Source of the DNA: Nitratireductor sp.
GTDB taxonomy: Bacteria > Pseudomonadota > Alphaproteobacteria > Rhizobiales > Rhizobiaceae
Reading direction: 5' to 3'
Assembly (NCBI RefSeq): GCF_017794765.1
Contig: NZ_CP051236.1
Location: forward strand, 2,369,948 to 2,433,947
Length of the DNA stretch: 64,000 nucleotides
Shown: piece after piece, positions 44,438 to 53,338 of the stretch
Position numbering within the stretch: the stretch's first letter is position 1
Layout of the letters: each line of letters starts with the position of its first letter
The notes under the pieces: model-generated
What the model saw: only the letters and a program-made list of their open reading frames with translations
What the model was told of the DNA's origin: nothing
The model's database searches: none
Translations under genes and position numbers: made by a program

Positions 44438-45133
44438 TCACGCCTCGCCAATGGTGATGGCGATCTCGCCGATCCCGTCAACACCGCCTTCCACCTTATC
44501 GCCCGGCTGAAGCGCGCCAACGCCGGCGGGTGTTCCGGTGTAGATCAGATCGCCGGCCTTAAGCTCCATGGCCTGGCTGCAGAGCGCGATCACGTCGGCC
44601 ACAGGCCAGATCAGTTCGTCAAGGTTGCCTTCCTGCCTGATCTCGCCGTTGACGGCGAGCCAGACACGGCCTTCGGAAGGGTGGTCGGTCTCGGCAATGG
44701 GCACGATGGGGCCGCAGGGGGACGAGCGGTCGAACGCCTTGCCCCAGTCCCACGGGCGCCCCTTCTTCTTGGCTTCTCCCTGAAGATCACGGCGCGTTAG
44801 ATCGAGCCCGACCGCATAGCCGTAGACGTGGTCGAGTGCATGGGCCGGATCGATGTCGCTGCCGCCCTTGCCGATCGCGACGACCATTTCGATCTCGTGG
44901 TGCAGGTCTTTTGTCAGGCTTGGATAAGGGATGACGGTATCCGTATCGACCACCGCATCTGCCGGCTTGGTGAAGAAGAACGGCGGCTCGCGCTCCGGCT
45001 CATGGCCCATTTCGCGGGCGTGGGCGGCATAGTTGCGCCCCACGCAGAAGATGCGCCGCACGGGAAAGCGTGCCTCGGAGCCGGCAACGGCAACAGACGG
45101 CTGGTTGGCGGGCGGAAAAACGAAATCGGCCAT
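44438..45133 (-). CDS. Fumarylacetoacetate hydrolase-family protein, probable fumarylpyruvate hydrolase
   Basis: Metal-dependent C-C hydrolase of 231 residues, with core motifs RIFCVGRNYAAHAREMG, PFFFTKPADAVVDTD, DLHHEIEMVVAIGKGG and DLIYTGTPAGVG. The length suits fumarylpyruvate hydrolase (NagK type, about 230) better than fumarylacetoacetase (about 420). It sits directly before the zeta-class isomerase. Oxaloacetate decarboxylases of the same fold are an alternative. Confidence 0.87.
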   Translation of the reverse strand: MADFVFPPANQPSVAVAGSEARFPVRRIFCVGRNYAAHAREMGHEPEREPPFFFTKPADAVVDTDTVIPYPSLTKDLHHEIEMVVAIGKGGSDIDPAHALDHVYGYAVGLDLTRRDLQGEAKKKGRPWDWGKAFDRSSPCGPIVPIAETDHPSEGRVWLAVNGEIRQEGNLDELIWPVADVIALCSQAMELKAGDLIYTGTPAGVGALQPGDKVEGGVDGIGEIAITIGEA

Positions 45134-45182
45134 GAAAGTCTCCCAGATAACTGCGCAGGAAGAGATGGCCGAATTGACGCTC

Positions 45183-45197
45183 CGGGGCAAGGCCCCG
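45183..45197. terminator. Short GC hairpin between the hydrolase and aminotransferase genes
   Basis: CGGGGC-AAG-GCCCCG stem-loop within the 80-base gap between the aminotransferase stop (45215) and the hydrolase start (45133). No T-run follows, so it may attenuate rather than end transcription. Confidence 0.35.
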
Positions 45198-45214
45198 AAG
45201 CGCCGGAGATTGGG

Positions 45215-46591
45215 TCAGGCCTTGAAAACGCTCTTCACGGCCTTGGCGGTCGCATCGACAATCGTGTCTGCCTCTTCGCGCGTCAGGCAGAGCGGGGGCG
45301 CGAAGCCCAGAATGTCGCCCTGCGGCATGGCGCGGCCGATGACGCCCTGTTCGAGAAGGGCAGCGGCCATCTGCGGACCGATCTTCTCGGAAGCGTCGAA
45401 GAAGGTGCGGTCCTCACGCTCTTTCACGAACTCGACGGCACACAGCATGCCTTCGCCGCGCACTTCCCCGACATGGACATGGTCGCCGATGGCGTTACGC
45501 ATCGCGTTGACGAAGTAAGCGCCCGTCTCGCCGGCATTCTTGACGAGGCCGAGCTTGTCGACCAGCTCGAGATTGGCGATGCCGGCTGCCGCACCGATCG
45601 GGTGGGCCGAATAGGTCCAGCCATGGCCGATGGGGCCGTTTTCGTCCGTGCCGCGCTCGAGCACTTCCCACATCTTCTTGCCGACGATGGAGCCGGAAAG
45701 CGGCGCATAGGCCGAGGTAAGGCCCTTGGCGATGGTGATGAGATCGGGTTCCATGTCGTAGTGGATGGAGCCGAACATGGAGCCGAGGCGTCCAAAACCG
45801 GTCACCACCTCGTCGGCGACGAGCAGGATGTCGTTTCTGCGCAGAACCTTCTGGATCGCGGCCCAGTATCCGGCCGGCGGCGGCACGATGCCACCCGTGC
45901 CAAGAACGGGCTCGCCGATGAAGGCGGCGATGGTGTCCGCGCCCTCGCGCTCGATCAGCGCTTCAAGCTCGGCCACGCAATGGGCGGTGAACGCTTCCTC
46001 GCTCATGGAATGGTCCGGGCGGCGGTAGTAATAGGGCGCTTCGGTGTGGACCACCTGGGCCAGCGGCAGGTCGAACTTCTTGTGGAACAGCTCAAGCCCG
46101 GTCAGCGAGCCGGTCATCAGGCCGGAGCCGTGATAGCCGCGCCAGCGCGAGATGATCTTCTTCTTCTCGGGGCGGCCGAGAATGTTGTTGTAGTACCAGA
46201 TCAGCTTGACGTTGGTCTCGTTGGCATCTGAGCCGCCGAGGCCGAAATAGACCTTGGACATGTTCTCTGGCGCGCGGTCGATGATCATCTTGGCGAGCTT
46301 GATGGAGGCTTCCGTGCCGTGGCCCACATAGGCGTGGTAATAGGCAAGCTCCCGGGCCTGCTCGGCAATGGCGTCGGCGATCTCGGTGCGGCCATAGCCG
46401 ACATTGACGCAATAAAGGCCGGCAAAGGCGTCGAGCAGCTTCTTGCCGTCGCGATCCTCGATATAGACGCCGTTGCCGCCGGTCACGATGCGGTTTGCGC
46501 TTTCGCCACGCGCATGCTGGGCCAGATGGGTCGAGGGATGGAAGAAGGCCTCGCGGTCCCACTGGTCGAGTTGGTCGTTCTTCAACAGCAT
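45215..46591 (-). CDS. doeD: Class III aminotransferase of the ectoine-degradation cluster
   Basis: PLP-dependent aminotransferase of 458 residues. Landmarks are FGLGGSDANETNVKLIWYY, LLVADEVVTGFGRLGSMFG and the Schiff-base lysine in LITIAKGLTSAYAPLSG. In ectoine breakdown DoeD removes the terminal amine of L-2,4-diaminobutyrate to give aspartate semialdehyde. The assignment rests on its place downstream of the semialdehyde dehydrogenase, AsnC regulator, eutC and eutB on the same strand, an order matching the Ruegeria and Halomonas clusters. Sequence alone would also allow other omega-amine substrates. Confidence 0.85.
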   Translation of the reverse strand: MLLKNDQLDQWDREAFFHPSTHLAQHARGESANRIVTGGNGVYIEDRDGKKLLDAFAGLYCVNVGYGRTEIADAIAEQARELAYYHAYVGHGTEASIKLAKMIIDRAPENMSKVYFGLGGSDANETNVKLIWYYNNILGRPEKKKIISRWRGYHGSGLMTGSLTGLELFHKKFDLPLAQVVHTEAPYYYRRPDHSMSEEAFTAHCVAELEALIEREGADTIAAFIGEPVLGTGGIVPPPAGYWAAIQKVLRRNDILLVADEVVTGFGRLGSMFGSIHYDMEPDLITIAKGLTSAYAPLSGSIVGKKMWEVLERGTDENGPIGHGWTYSAHPIGAAAGIANLELVDKLGLVKNAGETGAYFVNAMRNAIGDHVHVGEVRGEGMLCAVEFVKEREDRTFFDASEKIGPQMAAALLEQGVIGRAMPQGDILGFAPPLCLTREEADTIVDATAKAVKSVFKA

Positions 46592-46632
46592 GTCACTCTC
46601 CTGTTCGTCTCAAACTGTGTATTCAGCGCTGC

Positions 46633-48117
46633 TCAACCGACGTCGCGGCAGACATATTTGATGTTGGTGAAGGCTTCCAGCCCATGGCGGGAGCCCTCGC
46701 GCTCAAGGCCGGCCTGTTTGACCCCGCCAAAGGGGATGGGCGCGCCGGTGATCTTGGTGCGGTTCACGGCCACCATGCCGAATTCGAGACCGCGCGAAAA
46801 GCGGGCGATGCGACCGGGGTCCTGCGTGTGCAGATAGGCGGCGAGGCCGGTTTCGGTGTCGTTCGCCTTTTCGAGCACGTCCGTTTCGTCGTCGAAGGGG
46901 GTGAAGGCGGCAATCGGGCCGAAGGTTTCTTCACGGAAGATGAGTGCCGTTTCGGGCACGTCGGCCAGAACCGTAGGTTCGAAGAAGGTTGGGCCGTGCC
47001 GCGACACCTTTCCGCCCGTTACCAGACGTGCGCCTTTTGCCAATGCATCTTCCACCTGTTGGGTCTGTTTGGCGACGGCGCGCTCATGGATGAGCGGGCC
47101 GATATCGGGATCGGTAAGGCCGTTGCCGACCGTCAGGGCCTCGACCCTGCGTGTGAATGCCGCGACGAAGGCGTCGTAGATGGGGCGCTCAATATAGAAG
47201 CGGTTGGCGGCAAGGCAGTCCTGCCCGGAGGTAGCGAACTTGGCCGAAATGGCGCTCTCGACCGCATGGTCCAGATCGCAATCGGCAAAGGCGATGAAGG
47301 GCGCATGGCCGCCAAGCTCCATGACGAGGCGTTTGACCGTGGGGGCGGACTGCGCGTAGAGCAGGCGGCCGATCTCGGTGGAGCCGGTGAAGGAAAGGGC
47401 GCGCACATGTCTGGAAGACGTCATCGCGCCAACCACTTCGGCGGCCTTGCCGGTGAGCACGTTGAAGACTCCGGCCGGCACGCCGGCGCGCTCGGCGAGT
47501 TCTGCAAGGGCGAGCGCGGAGAATGGTGTCTCGGAAGACGGGTGTGCGACCACGGTGCAGCCGGCGGCAAGTGCCGCCGCCGCCTTGCGGGTGAGCATGG
47601 CGGAGGGGAAGTTCCAGGGCGTGACGAGGGCCGCGACGCCCACCGGCTCACGCGAAACCTGCATGTCGGCGCCCGGCAGGTGCGAAGCGACGCTTTCGAC
47701 CGAAACGCGCTTGGCTTCTTCGGCATAGAAGGAGACGAAGGAGGCGGCGTAGTCGATCTCGCCACGGGCTTCCGAGAGCGGCTTGCCCTGTTCGAGAACC
47801 ATGAGATGGGCGAGGTCCTCCTTGGCGGCGACGATCAGATCGTGCCAGCGCATCAGGATTTGCGCGCGCTCCTGCGGCAGAAGGGCCGCCCAGCCGGGAA
47901 ACGCCGCATGAGCCGCTTCGATGGTTTCATCAACCTGCTCTGCGGTGAGTGCCGGAACGCAGCCGAGCCGCGCGCCATCCGCGGGATTGTAGACATCCAC
48001 CACCGGGTCGCCGGGAGCGGCGATCCAGTGGCCGTTCGCATAGGCGTATTCGCGGAACAGGCGCGGATCGGCGAGATCGGAAAGGGCGGTTTTCTGAAGG
48101 GCTGCAAATGCGGACAT
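46633..48117 (-). CDS. doeC: Aldehyde dehydrogenase of the ectoine-degradation cluster
   Basis: NAD(P)-dependent aldehyde dehydrogenase of 494 residues, succinate-semialdehyde dehydrogenase subfamily. It has LSFTGSTEIGRLLYAQS, VMELGGHAPFIAFADCD and the nucleophile in ATSGQDCLAANRFYIE. In the ectoine route the equivalent DoeC/Ssd oxidises aspartate semialdehyde to aspartate. The start MSAFAALQKTALSD at 48117 follows GGGAGAAAG. It is a paralogue of gabD at 23219, which suggests substrate division between the two. Confidence 0.88.
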   Translation of the reverse strand: MSAFAALQKTALSDLADPRLFREYAYANGHWIAAPGDPVVDVYNPADGARLGCVPALTAEQVDETIEAAHAAFPGWAALLPQERAQILMRWHDLIVAAKEDLAHLMVLEQGKPLSEARGEIDYAASFVSFYAEEAKRVSVESVASHLPGADMQVSREPVGVAALVTPWNFPSAMLTRKAAAALAAGCTVVAHPSSETPFSALALAELAERAGVPAGVFNVLTGKAAEVVGAMTSSRHVRALSFTGSTEIGRLLYAQSAPTVKRLVMELGGHAPFIAFADCDLDHAVESAISAKFATSGQDCLAANRFYIERPIYDAFVAAFTRRVEALTVGNGLTDPDIGPLIHERAVAKQTQQVEDALAKGARLVTGGKVSRHGPTFFEPTVLADVPETALIFREETFGPIAAFTPFDDETDVLEKANDTETGLAAYLHTQDPGRIARFSRGLEFGMVAVNRTKITGAPIPFGGVKQAGLEREGSRHGLEAFTNIKYVCRDVG

Positions 48118-48244
48118 CGGCTTTCTCCCAAGCGGATTTCCAGTGTTCGGTTCGACTGGAATCATGCTGCCCGAGCTGCCAAATTTTCCGACGATCTCGG
48201 CGTGGGCTGCCGACGTTTCTTCTGAACTTCGCGGCCCGCGCCCG

Positions 48245-48739
48245 CTATTCCTTCTGCGGATCGGCGTTCACCAGAACGCCGAGGGGAAGTGCGCCGGGCT
48301 GTTTCACGGGCTTGGTGACGATGTAGGTGAAATAGCGGGCAAGTCCCACATTCATCTCAAGAAGCCGGTCGACCAGCCGCTGATAGGTGTCGATGTCGCG
48401 GGCGATGATCTGCAGGATATAGTCGAAACCGCCGCCAACAGCCCAGCAGCCGGCGATTTCATCGATGTTCTGCACGCTGCGCTCGAATCGCTGAAAGTCT
48501 TCCGCGCGGTGGCCGGCAAGCTCCGCCGCCATGAAGACGGCGATGTGCGGAGCGAGTTTCGCCAGCGCCACTTCGGCTCGGTAGCCGGTGATGATGCCCG
48601 CCTTTTCAAGGCGTTTGAGCCGCTCCCAGCAGGGGGCGGGCGTGAGATTCACGCGTTCGGCCAGCGCCGCCTTGGAGATGCGGCCTTCCTTTTGCAGGAT
48701 ACCGAGAATTTTGAGATCGCGATCGTCGAGCTTGAGCAT
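48245..48739 (-). CDS. doeX: Lrp/AsnC-family regulator of ectoine catabolism
   Basis: Lrp/AsnC regulator of 164 residues: helix-turn-helix SKAALAERVNLTPAPCWERL and a RAM effector domain including GCWAVGGGFDYILQIIARD. AsnC/DoeX proteins are standard parts of ectoine-degradation operons and respond to a pathway intermediate such as diaminobutyrate or acetyl-diaminobutyrate. It is only two bases after eutC. Confidence 0.87.
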   Translation of the reverse strand: MLKLDDRDLKILGILQKEGRISKAALAERVNLTPAPCWERLKRLEKAGIITGYRAEVALAKLAPHIAVFMAAELAGHRAEDFQRFERSVQNIDEIAGCWAVGGGFDYILQIIARDIDTYQRLVDRLLEMNVGLARYFTYIVTKPVKQPGALPLGVLVNADPQKE

Positions 48740-48741
48740 GA

Positions 48742-49734
48742 TCAGCTCTGGATCGTCGTACCGGCCCCCGCTGTCAAGGCCCGGGCGCGCGCAAAAGTGG
48801 CGATGGCCGTGTCCTGCGCGCCCGTTCCGGTGAGATCGCAGATGGTGATCTGGTCATCGCCGGTGCGGCCGGTTCTGGCGCCGGAAACGATGTCGCCGAG
48901 TTCGGGTGGCGTGTTGTCATGCCATACGCCGGCGCCGATGGCGGCTGCCAGTTCACCGAGTTTCTCGCACTGGCTCACCCGGTCGGCAACATAGAGATCG
49001 GCGCGGGCAAGGGCCGTCGGCTCGATCTCGTTCTTGCCTTCCTGATCGGAGCCCATGGCGGTGATGTGGAGGCCGGAATGCAGCCAGTCGGCCTTGAGAA
49101 CAGGTTCTCGTGCCGGGGTGGTGGTGACCACAAGCTTGCTTTCGGCAACGAGGCGGGCCGGGTCCGTCTCGGCTTTTGCGTCGATGCCAAGGCTCTCGGC
49201 CAGATCGGCGGCGCAGGCCTTTGCCTTGTCCGCGTCGCGGCCCCAGACGAGAAGGCGGGAGAAAGGACGCACCTGATGGGCGGCGATCATTTGCAGCCGG
49301 GCCTGCACGCCGGTGCCCATGACGCCGGCGGTCTCGACCGTCGAAGGTGCAAGATGGCGGGCGGCAACCGCGCCGGCGGCAGCCGTGCGCACATCGGTGA
49401 GAAAGCCGTTATCGAGCAGAAGCGCTTCCACGAGCCCGGTTTTCGCCGAAAACAGGATCATGAGGCCATTGAGGCTCGGCAGGCCAATCTTCGGATTGTC
49501 GAAGAAACCGGGGCTGACCTTGATGGCGAACCCGTCGAAGCCGGGGATATAGGCCGTCTTCACATCCACTTCGCCATGCACCTGCGGAATGTCCATGGAG
49601 AGGATGGGCGGCATGATGACCGCGCCGGAGGCGAGCGCGCAGAAGGCTTCTTCCACCACGTCGATGGCTTCGAGGTCGAGCCGGACGGCCTTGCGCAGAT
49701 CGGCTTCGGTCAGGACAAGAATGTCATGCGGCAT
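48742..49734 (-). CDS. eutC: Ornithine cyclodeaminase-family EutC protein
   Basis: Ornithine cyclodeaminase/mu-crystallin-family protein of 330 residues, Rossmann cofactor motif GVMGTGVQARLQMIAAHQ and DNGFLTDVRTAAAGAVAARH before it. In ectoine/hydroxyectoine clusters EutC is assigned to hydroxyectoine use; its exact reaction is unsettled. The start MPHDILVLTEADLRK at 49734 overlaps eutB by 11 bases. The longer upstream open frame runs through eutB and is not used. Confidence 0.9.
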   Translation of the reverse strand: MPHDILVLTEADLRKAVRLDLEAIDVVEEAFCALASGAVIMPPILSMDIPQVHGEVDVKTAYIPGFDGFAIKVSPGFFDNPKIGLPSLNGLMILFSAKTGLVEALLLDNGFLTDVRTAAAGAVAARHLAPSTVETAGVMGTGVQARLQMIAAHQVRPFSRLLVWGRDADKAKACAADLAESLGIDAKAETDPARLVAESKLVVTTTPAREPVLKADWLHSGLHITAMGSDQEGKNEIEPTALARADLYVADRVSQCEKLGELAAAIGAGVWHDNTPPELGDIVSGARTGRTGDDQITICDLTGTGAQDTAIATFARARALTAGAGTTIQS

Positions 49735-50746
49735 GGGGCGCTCCCTTGATGATCGTGTCGCCGAGCGCGACATCGCGGCCGCAGACAATGTCGGTGAAGA
49801 TCTGCATGTCGACATTGCGGCCGGTGATGAGCGTGGCGGTGGGGCCGGGCCTGCTGGCGATCTTGCCGGCCATGAGGGCGGCAGCACCGACGGCGCTCGC
49901 CCCTTCGCACACCAGACGGTCTTCGAAATAGTGGGCCTGCATGGCGCGATAGATCTCTTCCTCGGTGACAAGCACGACATCGTCGAGGAAATCGCGGCAG
50001 AGCGCCAAGGAATGGCGGTTATCGAGCCCGATGCCGCCGCCGAGCGAATCGGCAAGGCTTGCCACTTCGGTGACGGCGACAGGTTTTCCTGCGGCAAGCG
50101 AGGCGTGCATGGCCGCACCCCGCTCCATGGTGATGCCTATGACACGGATGGAAGGCTTGATCGTCTTCAGCGCGAACGCGATGCCGCCGGCGAGCCCTCC
50201 GCCCGACAGCGGAATGAGAACGGTTTCGAGATCCGGACGCTGCTCCAGAAGCTCCAGCCCGATCGTGCCCTGACCGGCGATGACCGCGAGGTCATCAAAA
50301 GGAGAGACTTCGCAAAAGCCCTCGTCATCGGCGAGGCGGCGGCTTTCGACCTGTGCCTCGTCCTGGCTTGCGCCGATGATGCGGGCTTCGGCACCAAGCG
50401 CCCTGATGCCGGCGATTTTCGCCTCCGGCACCAGCTTCGACATGCAGATGACGGCGCGCAGGCCACGCGCGCGTGCTGCATGGGCGACGGCGCGGCCATG
50501 ATTGCCGGTCGAGCAGCAGGTGACGCCGGTGGCGTCGTCCGGCAGGGTGAGGACCGCATTGGCGGCACCGCGCAGCTTGAAGGCGCCGCTTGCCTGCCCG
50601 ATTTCGAGCTTGAGGAGGACGTCATCACCGGTAAGACGGCTGAGAAAGGGCGACGGCGGGAGAGGCGTGTTGAGCGATGCAATGTCCCTGATCCGCCGGC
50701 GGGCAGCCAGAATATCTGCCAGCGCGAGCGTTGCCCTGTGGCTCAT
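49724..50746 (-). CDS. eutB: Threonine dehydratase-like EutB protein
   Basis: Fold-type II PLP enzyme of 340 residues, with the Schiff-base lysine (Lys57) in GQASGAFKLRGAANAV and the phosphate loop SGGGLAGGIAF. It belongs to the serine/threonine dehydratase family; EutB members are linked to dehydration of a hydroxylated intermediate in hydroxyectoine breakdown. It is the first gene on its strand, diverging from the ectoine hydrolase gene across 221 bases that contain two copies of TTGTACACAA. Confidence 0.9.
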   Translation of the reverse strand: MSHRATLALADILAARRRIRDIASLNTPLPPSPFLSRLTGDDVLLKLEIGQASGAFKLRGAANAVLTLPDDATGVTCCSTGNHGRAVAHAARARGLRAVICMSKLVPEAKIAGIRALGAEARIIGASQDEAQVESRRLADDEGFCEVSPFDDLAVIAGQGTIGLELLEQRPDLETVLIPLSGGGLAGGIAFALKTIKPSIRVIGITMERGAAMHASLAAGKPVAVTEVASLADSLGGGIGLDNRHSLALCRDFLDDVVLVTEEEIYRAMQAHYFEDRLVCEGASAVGAAALMAGKIASRPGPTATLITGRNVDMQIFTDIVCGRDVALGDTIIKGAPHAA

Positions 50747-50790
50747 GAAAATCTCCCGGATTGTCTGCGAGGCAGCGCGATGGTGCTGAT

Positions 50791-50800
50791 TTGTACACAA
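50791..50800. promoter_or_regulatory. TTGTACACAA site 1 in the eut divergent promoter
   Basis: TTGT-AC-ACAA dyad 45 bases upstream of the eutB start. An identical copy stands 94 bases away (50885-50894). Half-site form TTGT/ACAA suits a GntR-family operator, and an FCD-type GntR gene closes the rightward operon. Confidence 0.6.
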
Positions 50801-50884
50801 CATCGTTGGATCGGGAATAGAAGTAGCGACATTCGATGTCGTTTTCCTGCGATTCACCGGATCGAAAATGTGGTGATGGATTAG

Positions 50885-50894
50885 TTGTACACAA
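50885..50894. promoter_or_regulatory. TTGTACACAA site 2 in the eut divergent promoter
   Basis: Second exact copy of the dyad, 74 bases upstream of the ectoine hydrolase ATG. The 94-base spacing is close to nine helical turns, so both sites would lie on the same face, allowing cooperative or looped binding. Confidence 0.6.
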
Positions 50895-50967
50895 TATTGC
50901 ATTGCCTTTCCGGTGTACGGTTTCGCCGGATGCACAAGCGTTCGGTTTTTGCTCTTTTGGAGGAACC

Positions 50968-52152
50968 ATGCCAGCAACCGAAATGCCCTTCAGCGCGCAG
51001 GAATATGCCGCTCGCCTCGAAAAGACCCGCAACGCCATGGAGGCGAAGGGTATCGACGTTCTGTTCGTGGAAGATCCCTCCAATATGGCCTGGCTGACGG
51101 GTTATGATGGCTGGTCGTTCTATGTTCATCAGGGCGTGATCGTCTTCAAGGATGCCGATCCGCTCTGGTGGGGCCGCGCCATGGACGGGAACGGCGCCGT
51201 GCGCACCGTCTACATGGATGACGACCGGGTGCTGCGCTATCCAGACCACTATGTGCAGGCCAACACGCTGCATCCGATGCAGCATCTGGCCGAAATTTTG
51301 CGCGCCCATGGCTTTGGCAACAAGCGGATAGGCGTGGAGCTGGAGAACTACTATTTCTCCGCCAAGGCCTATCTGGTGCTGAAGGAAGAACTGCCCAACG
51401 CGACCTTTGTCGATGCGACGGCGCTGGTGAACTGGCAGCGCGCCGTGAAATCGGAAGAGGAGATCGTCTTCATGCGCCGCGCGGCGCGGATTTCGGAAAA
51501 GATGATCGACGGCATTGTCGAGCGCATCGAGCCGGGTCTGAAGAAAAACGATCTGGTGGCCGAGATCTATGCGGACGCGATCCGCGGGGTGGATGACGAC
51601 TGGGGCGAATATCCGGCCATCGTGCCGCTTCTGCCGACCGGCTCCGATGCCGCTGCACCGCACCTGACCTGGGACGGGCGGCGTTTCGAGCAGGGGCATG
51701 CGACCTTCTTCGAGATCGCCGGCTGCTATCGCCGCTATCACGCGCCGCTCTGCCGCACCGTCTTTCTCGGCACGCCGCCGCAGCACATGCTGGATGCGGA
51801 AAAAGCGCTGGTGGAAGGCATCGAGGCCGGGCTTGAGATCGCGCGGCCGGGCAACCGCGCAGGCCAGATCGCCGATGCGCTCTATGGCGCGCTGGAGCGG
51901 GCCGGCATCACGCGGGACGGGCGCTGCGGTTATCCGATCGGCATTTCCTATCCGCCAGACTGGGGCGAGCGCACAATCTCGCTGCGCCGCGAGGACGAGA
52001 CAATTCTGGAAGCGGGCATGACGTTCCATTTCATGCCGGGCCTGTGGATGGCCGACTGGGGGCTGGAAATCACTGAAAGCATCCTGATCACGGAAGATGG
52101 CCCGGCCGAGGCGCTTTGCCGCCGCCCGCGCGAACTGATCGTGAAGAACTGA
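50968..52152 (+). CDS. doeA: Ectoine hydrolase (M24 creatinase/prolidase family)
   Basis: Protein of 394 residues in the creatinase/aminopeptidase P family: an N-terminal creatinase-like domain with DVLFVEDPSNMAWLTGYDGW and a C-terminal pita-bread domain with FEQGHATFFEIAGCYRRYHAP and MTFHFMPGLWMADWGLEI. DoeA/EutD opens the ectoine ring to N-acetyl-2,4-diaminobutyrate. The start MPATEMPFSAQEY follows GGAGG at ideal spacing. It is followed closely by an M20 deacetylase. The neighbourhood of eutB and eutC makes the ectoine assignment strong. Confidence 0.92.
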   Translation: MPATEMPFSAQEYAARLEKTRNAMEAKGIDVLFVEDPSNMAWLTGYDGWSFYVHQGVIVFKDADPLWWGRAMDGNGAVRTVYMDDDRVLRYPDHYVQANTLHPMQHLAEILRAHGFGNKRIGVELENYYFSAKAYLVLKEELPNATFVDATALVNWQRAVKSEEEIVFMRRAARISEKMIDGIVERIEPGLKKNDLVAEIYADAIRGVDDDWGEYPAIVPLLPTGSDAAAPHLTWDGRRFEQGHATFFEIAGCYRRYHAPLCRTVFLGTPPQHMLDAEKALVEGIEAGLEIARPGNRAGQIADALYGALERAGITRDGRCGYPIGISYPPDWGERTISLRREDETILEAGMTFHFMPGLWMADWGLEITESILITEDGPAEALCRRPRELIVKN

Positions 52153-52155
52153 TCC

Positions 52156-53319
52156 ATGCGATCCGAAACGCTGGACAACACGACGCGCATCCTGTCCGAT
52201 CTGGTGGGGTTTCCCACCATTTCGGCGGACAGCAATCTGGAAATGATCGCCTATGCAAGCGAGCTTTTGAGCGCGCTTGGTGCAAGGCTTTCAATGACGC
52301 TGGACGAGAGCGGGAACAAGGCAAACCTGTTTGCCACGCTGGGGCCCGAAGGGGATGGCGGCATCGTACTTTCGGGCCATTCCGATGTGGTACCCGTTGA
52401 TGGGCAGGAGTGGACGAGCGATCCCTTTGCCATGCGTGAGGCAGATGGCAGGCTTTATGGCCGCGGCACCTGTGACATGAAGGGGTTCATCGCCTGCACG
52501 CTCGCCATGGCGCCGCACTTTGCCGAGCTGGACCTGAAACGGCCGCTGCATTTCGCCCTCACCTATGACGAGGAGGTGGGGTGTTTTGGCGCGCGCGCGC
52601 TCGTGGAGGAACTGGAGCGGACCGAACTCCGGCCCTCCGTCGCCATCATTGGCGAGCCGACCATGATGCGCATCATCGAAGGCCATAAGGGGTGTTTTGA
52701 ATACACGACCGAGTTTCGCGGGCTTGCCGGTCATGCCTCTTCGCCCGAACGCGGCGTCAATGCGGTTGAATATGCGGTGCGCTATATTTCGCGGCTCATG
52801 GCGCTGGCCGAGGAGCTGAAGACGCGCGCGCCGAAGGGCAACCGGTTCGACCCGCCCTGGACGACGCTCCAGGTGGGCACGATCTCGGGCGGTGCGGCGC
52901 GCAATGTGATCGCCGACCACTGCTCCGTGGAATGGGAAATGCGCCCGGTGCGCAATGAGGATGCGGATTTTGTGAAAGACCGCATCCGCGCTTTTGTCGA
53001 ATCCGAGCTGAAACCGGCTATGCAGGCGGTTTTTGAGGGTTCCGACATCGTCACCCATGTAATCGGCGAAGTGGACGGGCTGGAGCCGGTGACCGAATCC
53101 GAAGCACGGCAGATCGTTTCGGAGCTTACCGGCCTTACCGAGGCGGAAGTGGTGGCGTTCGGCACGGAGGCGGGGCTCTTCCAGAAAACCGGAATTTCCT
53201 CCGTCATCTGCGGGCCGGGCTCCATCGAGCAGGCGCACAAGGCAGACGAGTTCGTCTCGCTGGAACAGCTCGATGAATGTCTTGGCATGCTTGAACGGCT
53301 GAGCAGGAAGGTGAGCTGA
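52156..53319 (+). CDS. M20 deacetylase of the ectoine cluster (ArgE-like)
   Basis: Zinc amidohydrolase of 387 residues closely resembling acetylornithine deacetylase: SGHSDVVPVDGQEW, GRGTCDMKGFIACTLAMA, TYDEEVGCFGARALVEEL, and GPGSIEQAHKADEFV near the end. The usual ectoine deacetylase DoeB/EutE belongs to the unrelated AstE/AspA family. Here an M20 enzyme directly follows ectoine hydrolase and probably removes the acetyl group from N-acetyl-2,4-diaminobutyrate; the product and acetylornithine are close chemical relatives. A dedicated arginine role is the alternative. Confidence 0.88.
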   Translation: MRSETLDNTTRILSDLVGFPTISADSNLEMIAYASELLSALGARLSMTLDESGNKANLFATLGPEGDGGIVLSGHSDVVPVDGQEWTSDPFAMREADGRLYGRGTCDMKGFIACTLAMAPHFAELDLKRPLHFALTYDEEVGCFGARALVEELERTELRPSVAIIGEPTMMRIIEGHKGCFEYTTEFRGLAGHASSPERGVNAVEYAVRYISRLMALAEELKTRAPKGNRFDPPWTTLQVGTISGGAARNVIADHCSVEWEMRPVRNEDADFVKDRIRAFVESELKPAMQAVFEGSDIVTHVIGEVDGLEPVTESEARQIVSELTGLTEAEVVAFGTEAGLFQKTGISSVICGPGSIEQAHKADEFVSLEQLDECLGMLERLSRKVS

Positions 53320-53338
53320 CCGCGATGGAGCCAGAGCG

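Noticed and set aside
44828..48225. Two long plus-strand frames (467 and 576 codons)
   Set aside because: Both lie opposite the hydrolase, aminotransferase and dehydrogenase genes and show typical shadow composition.
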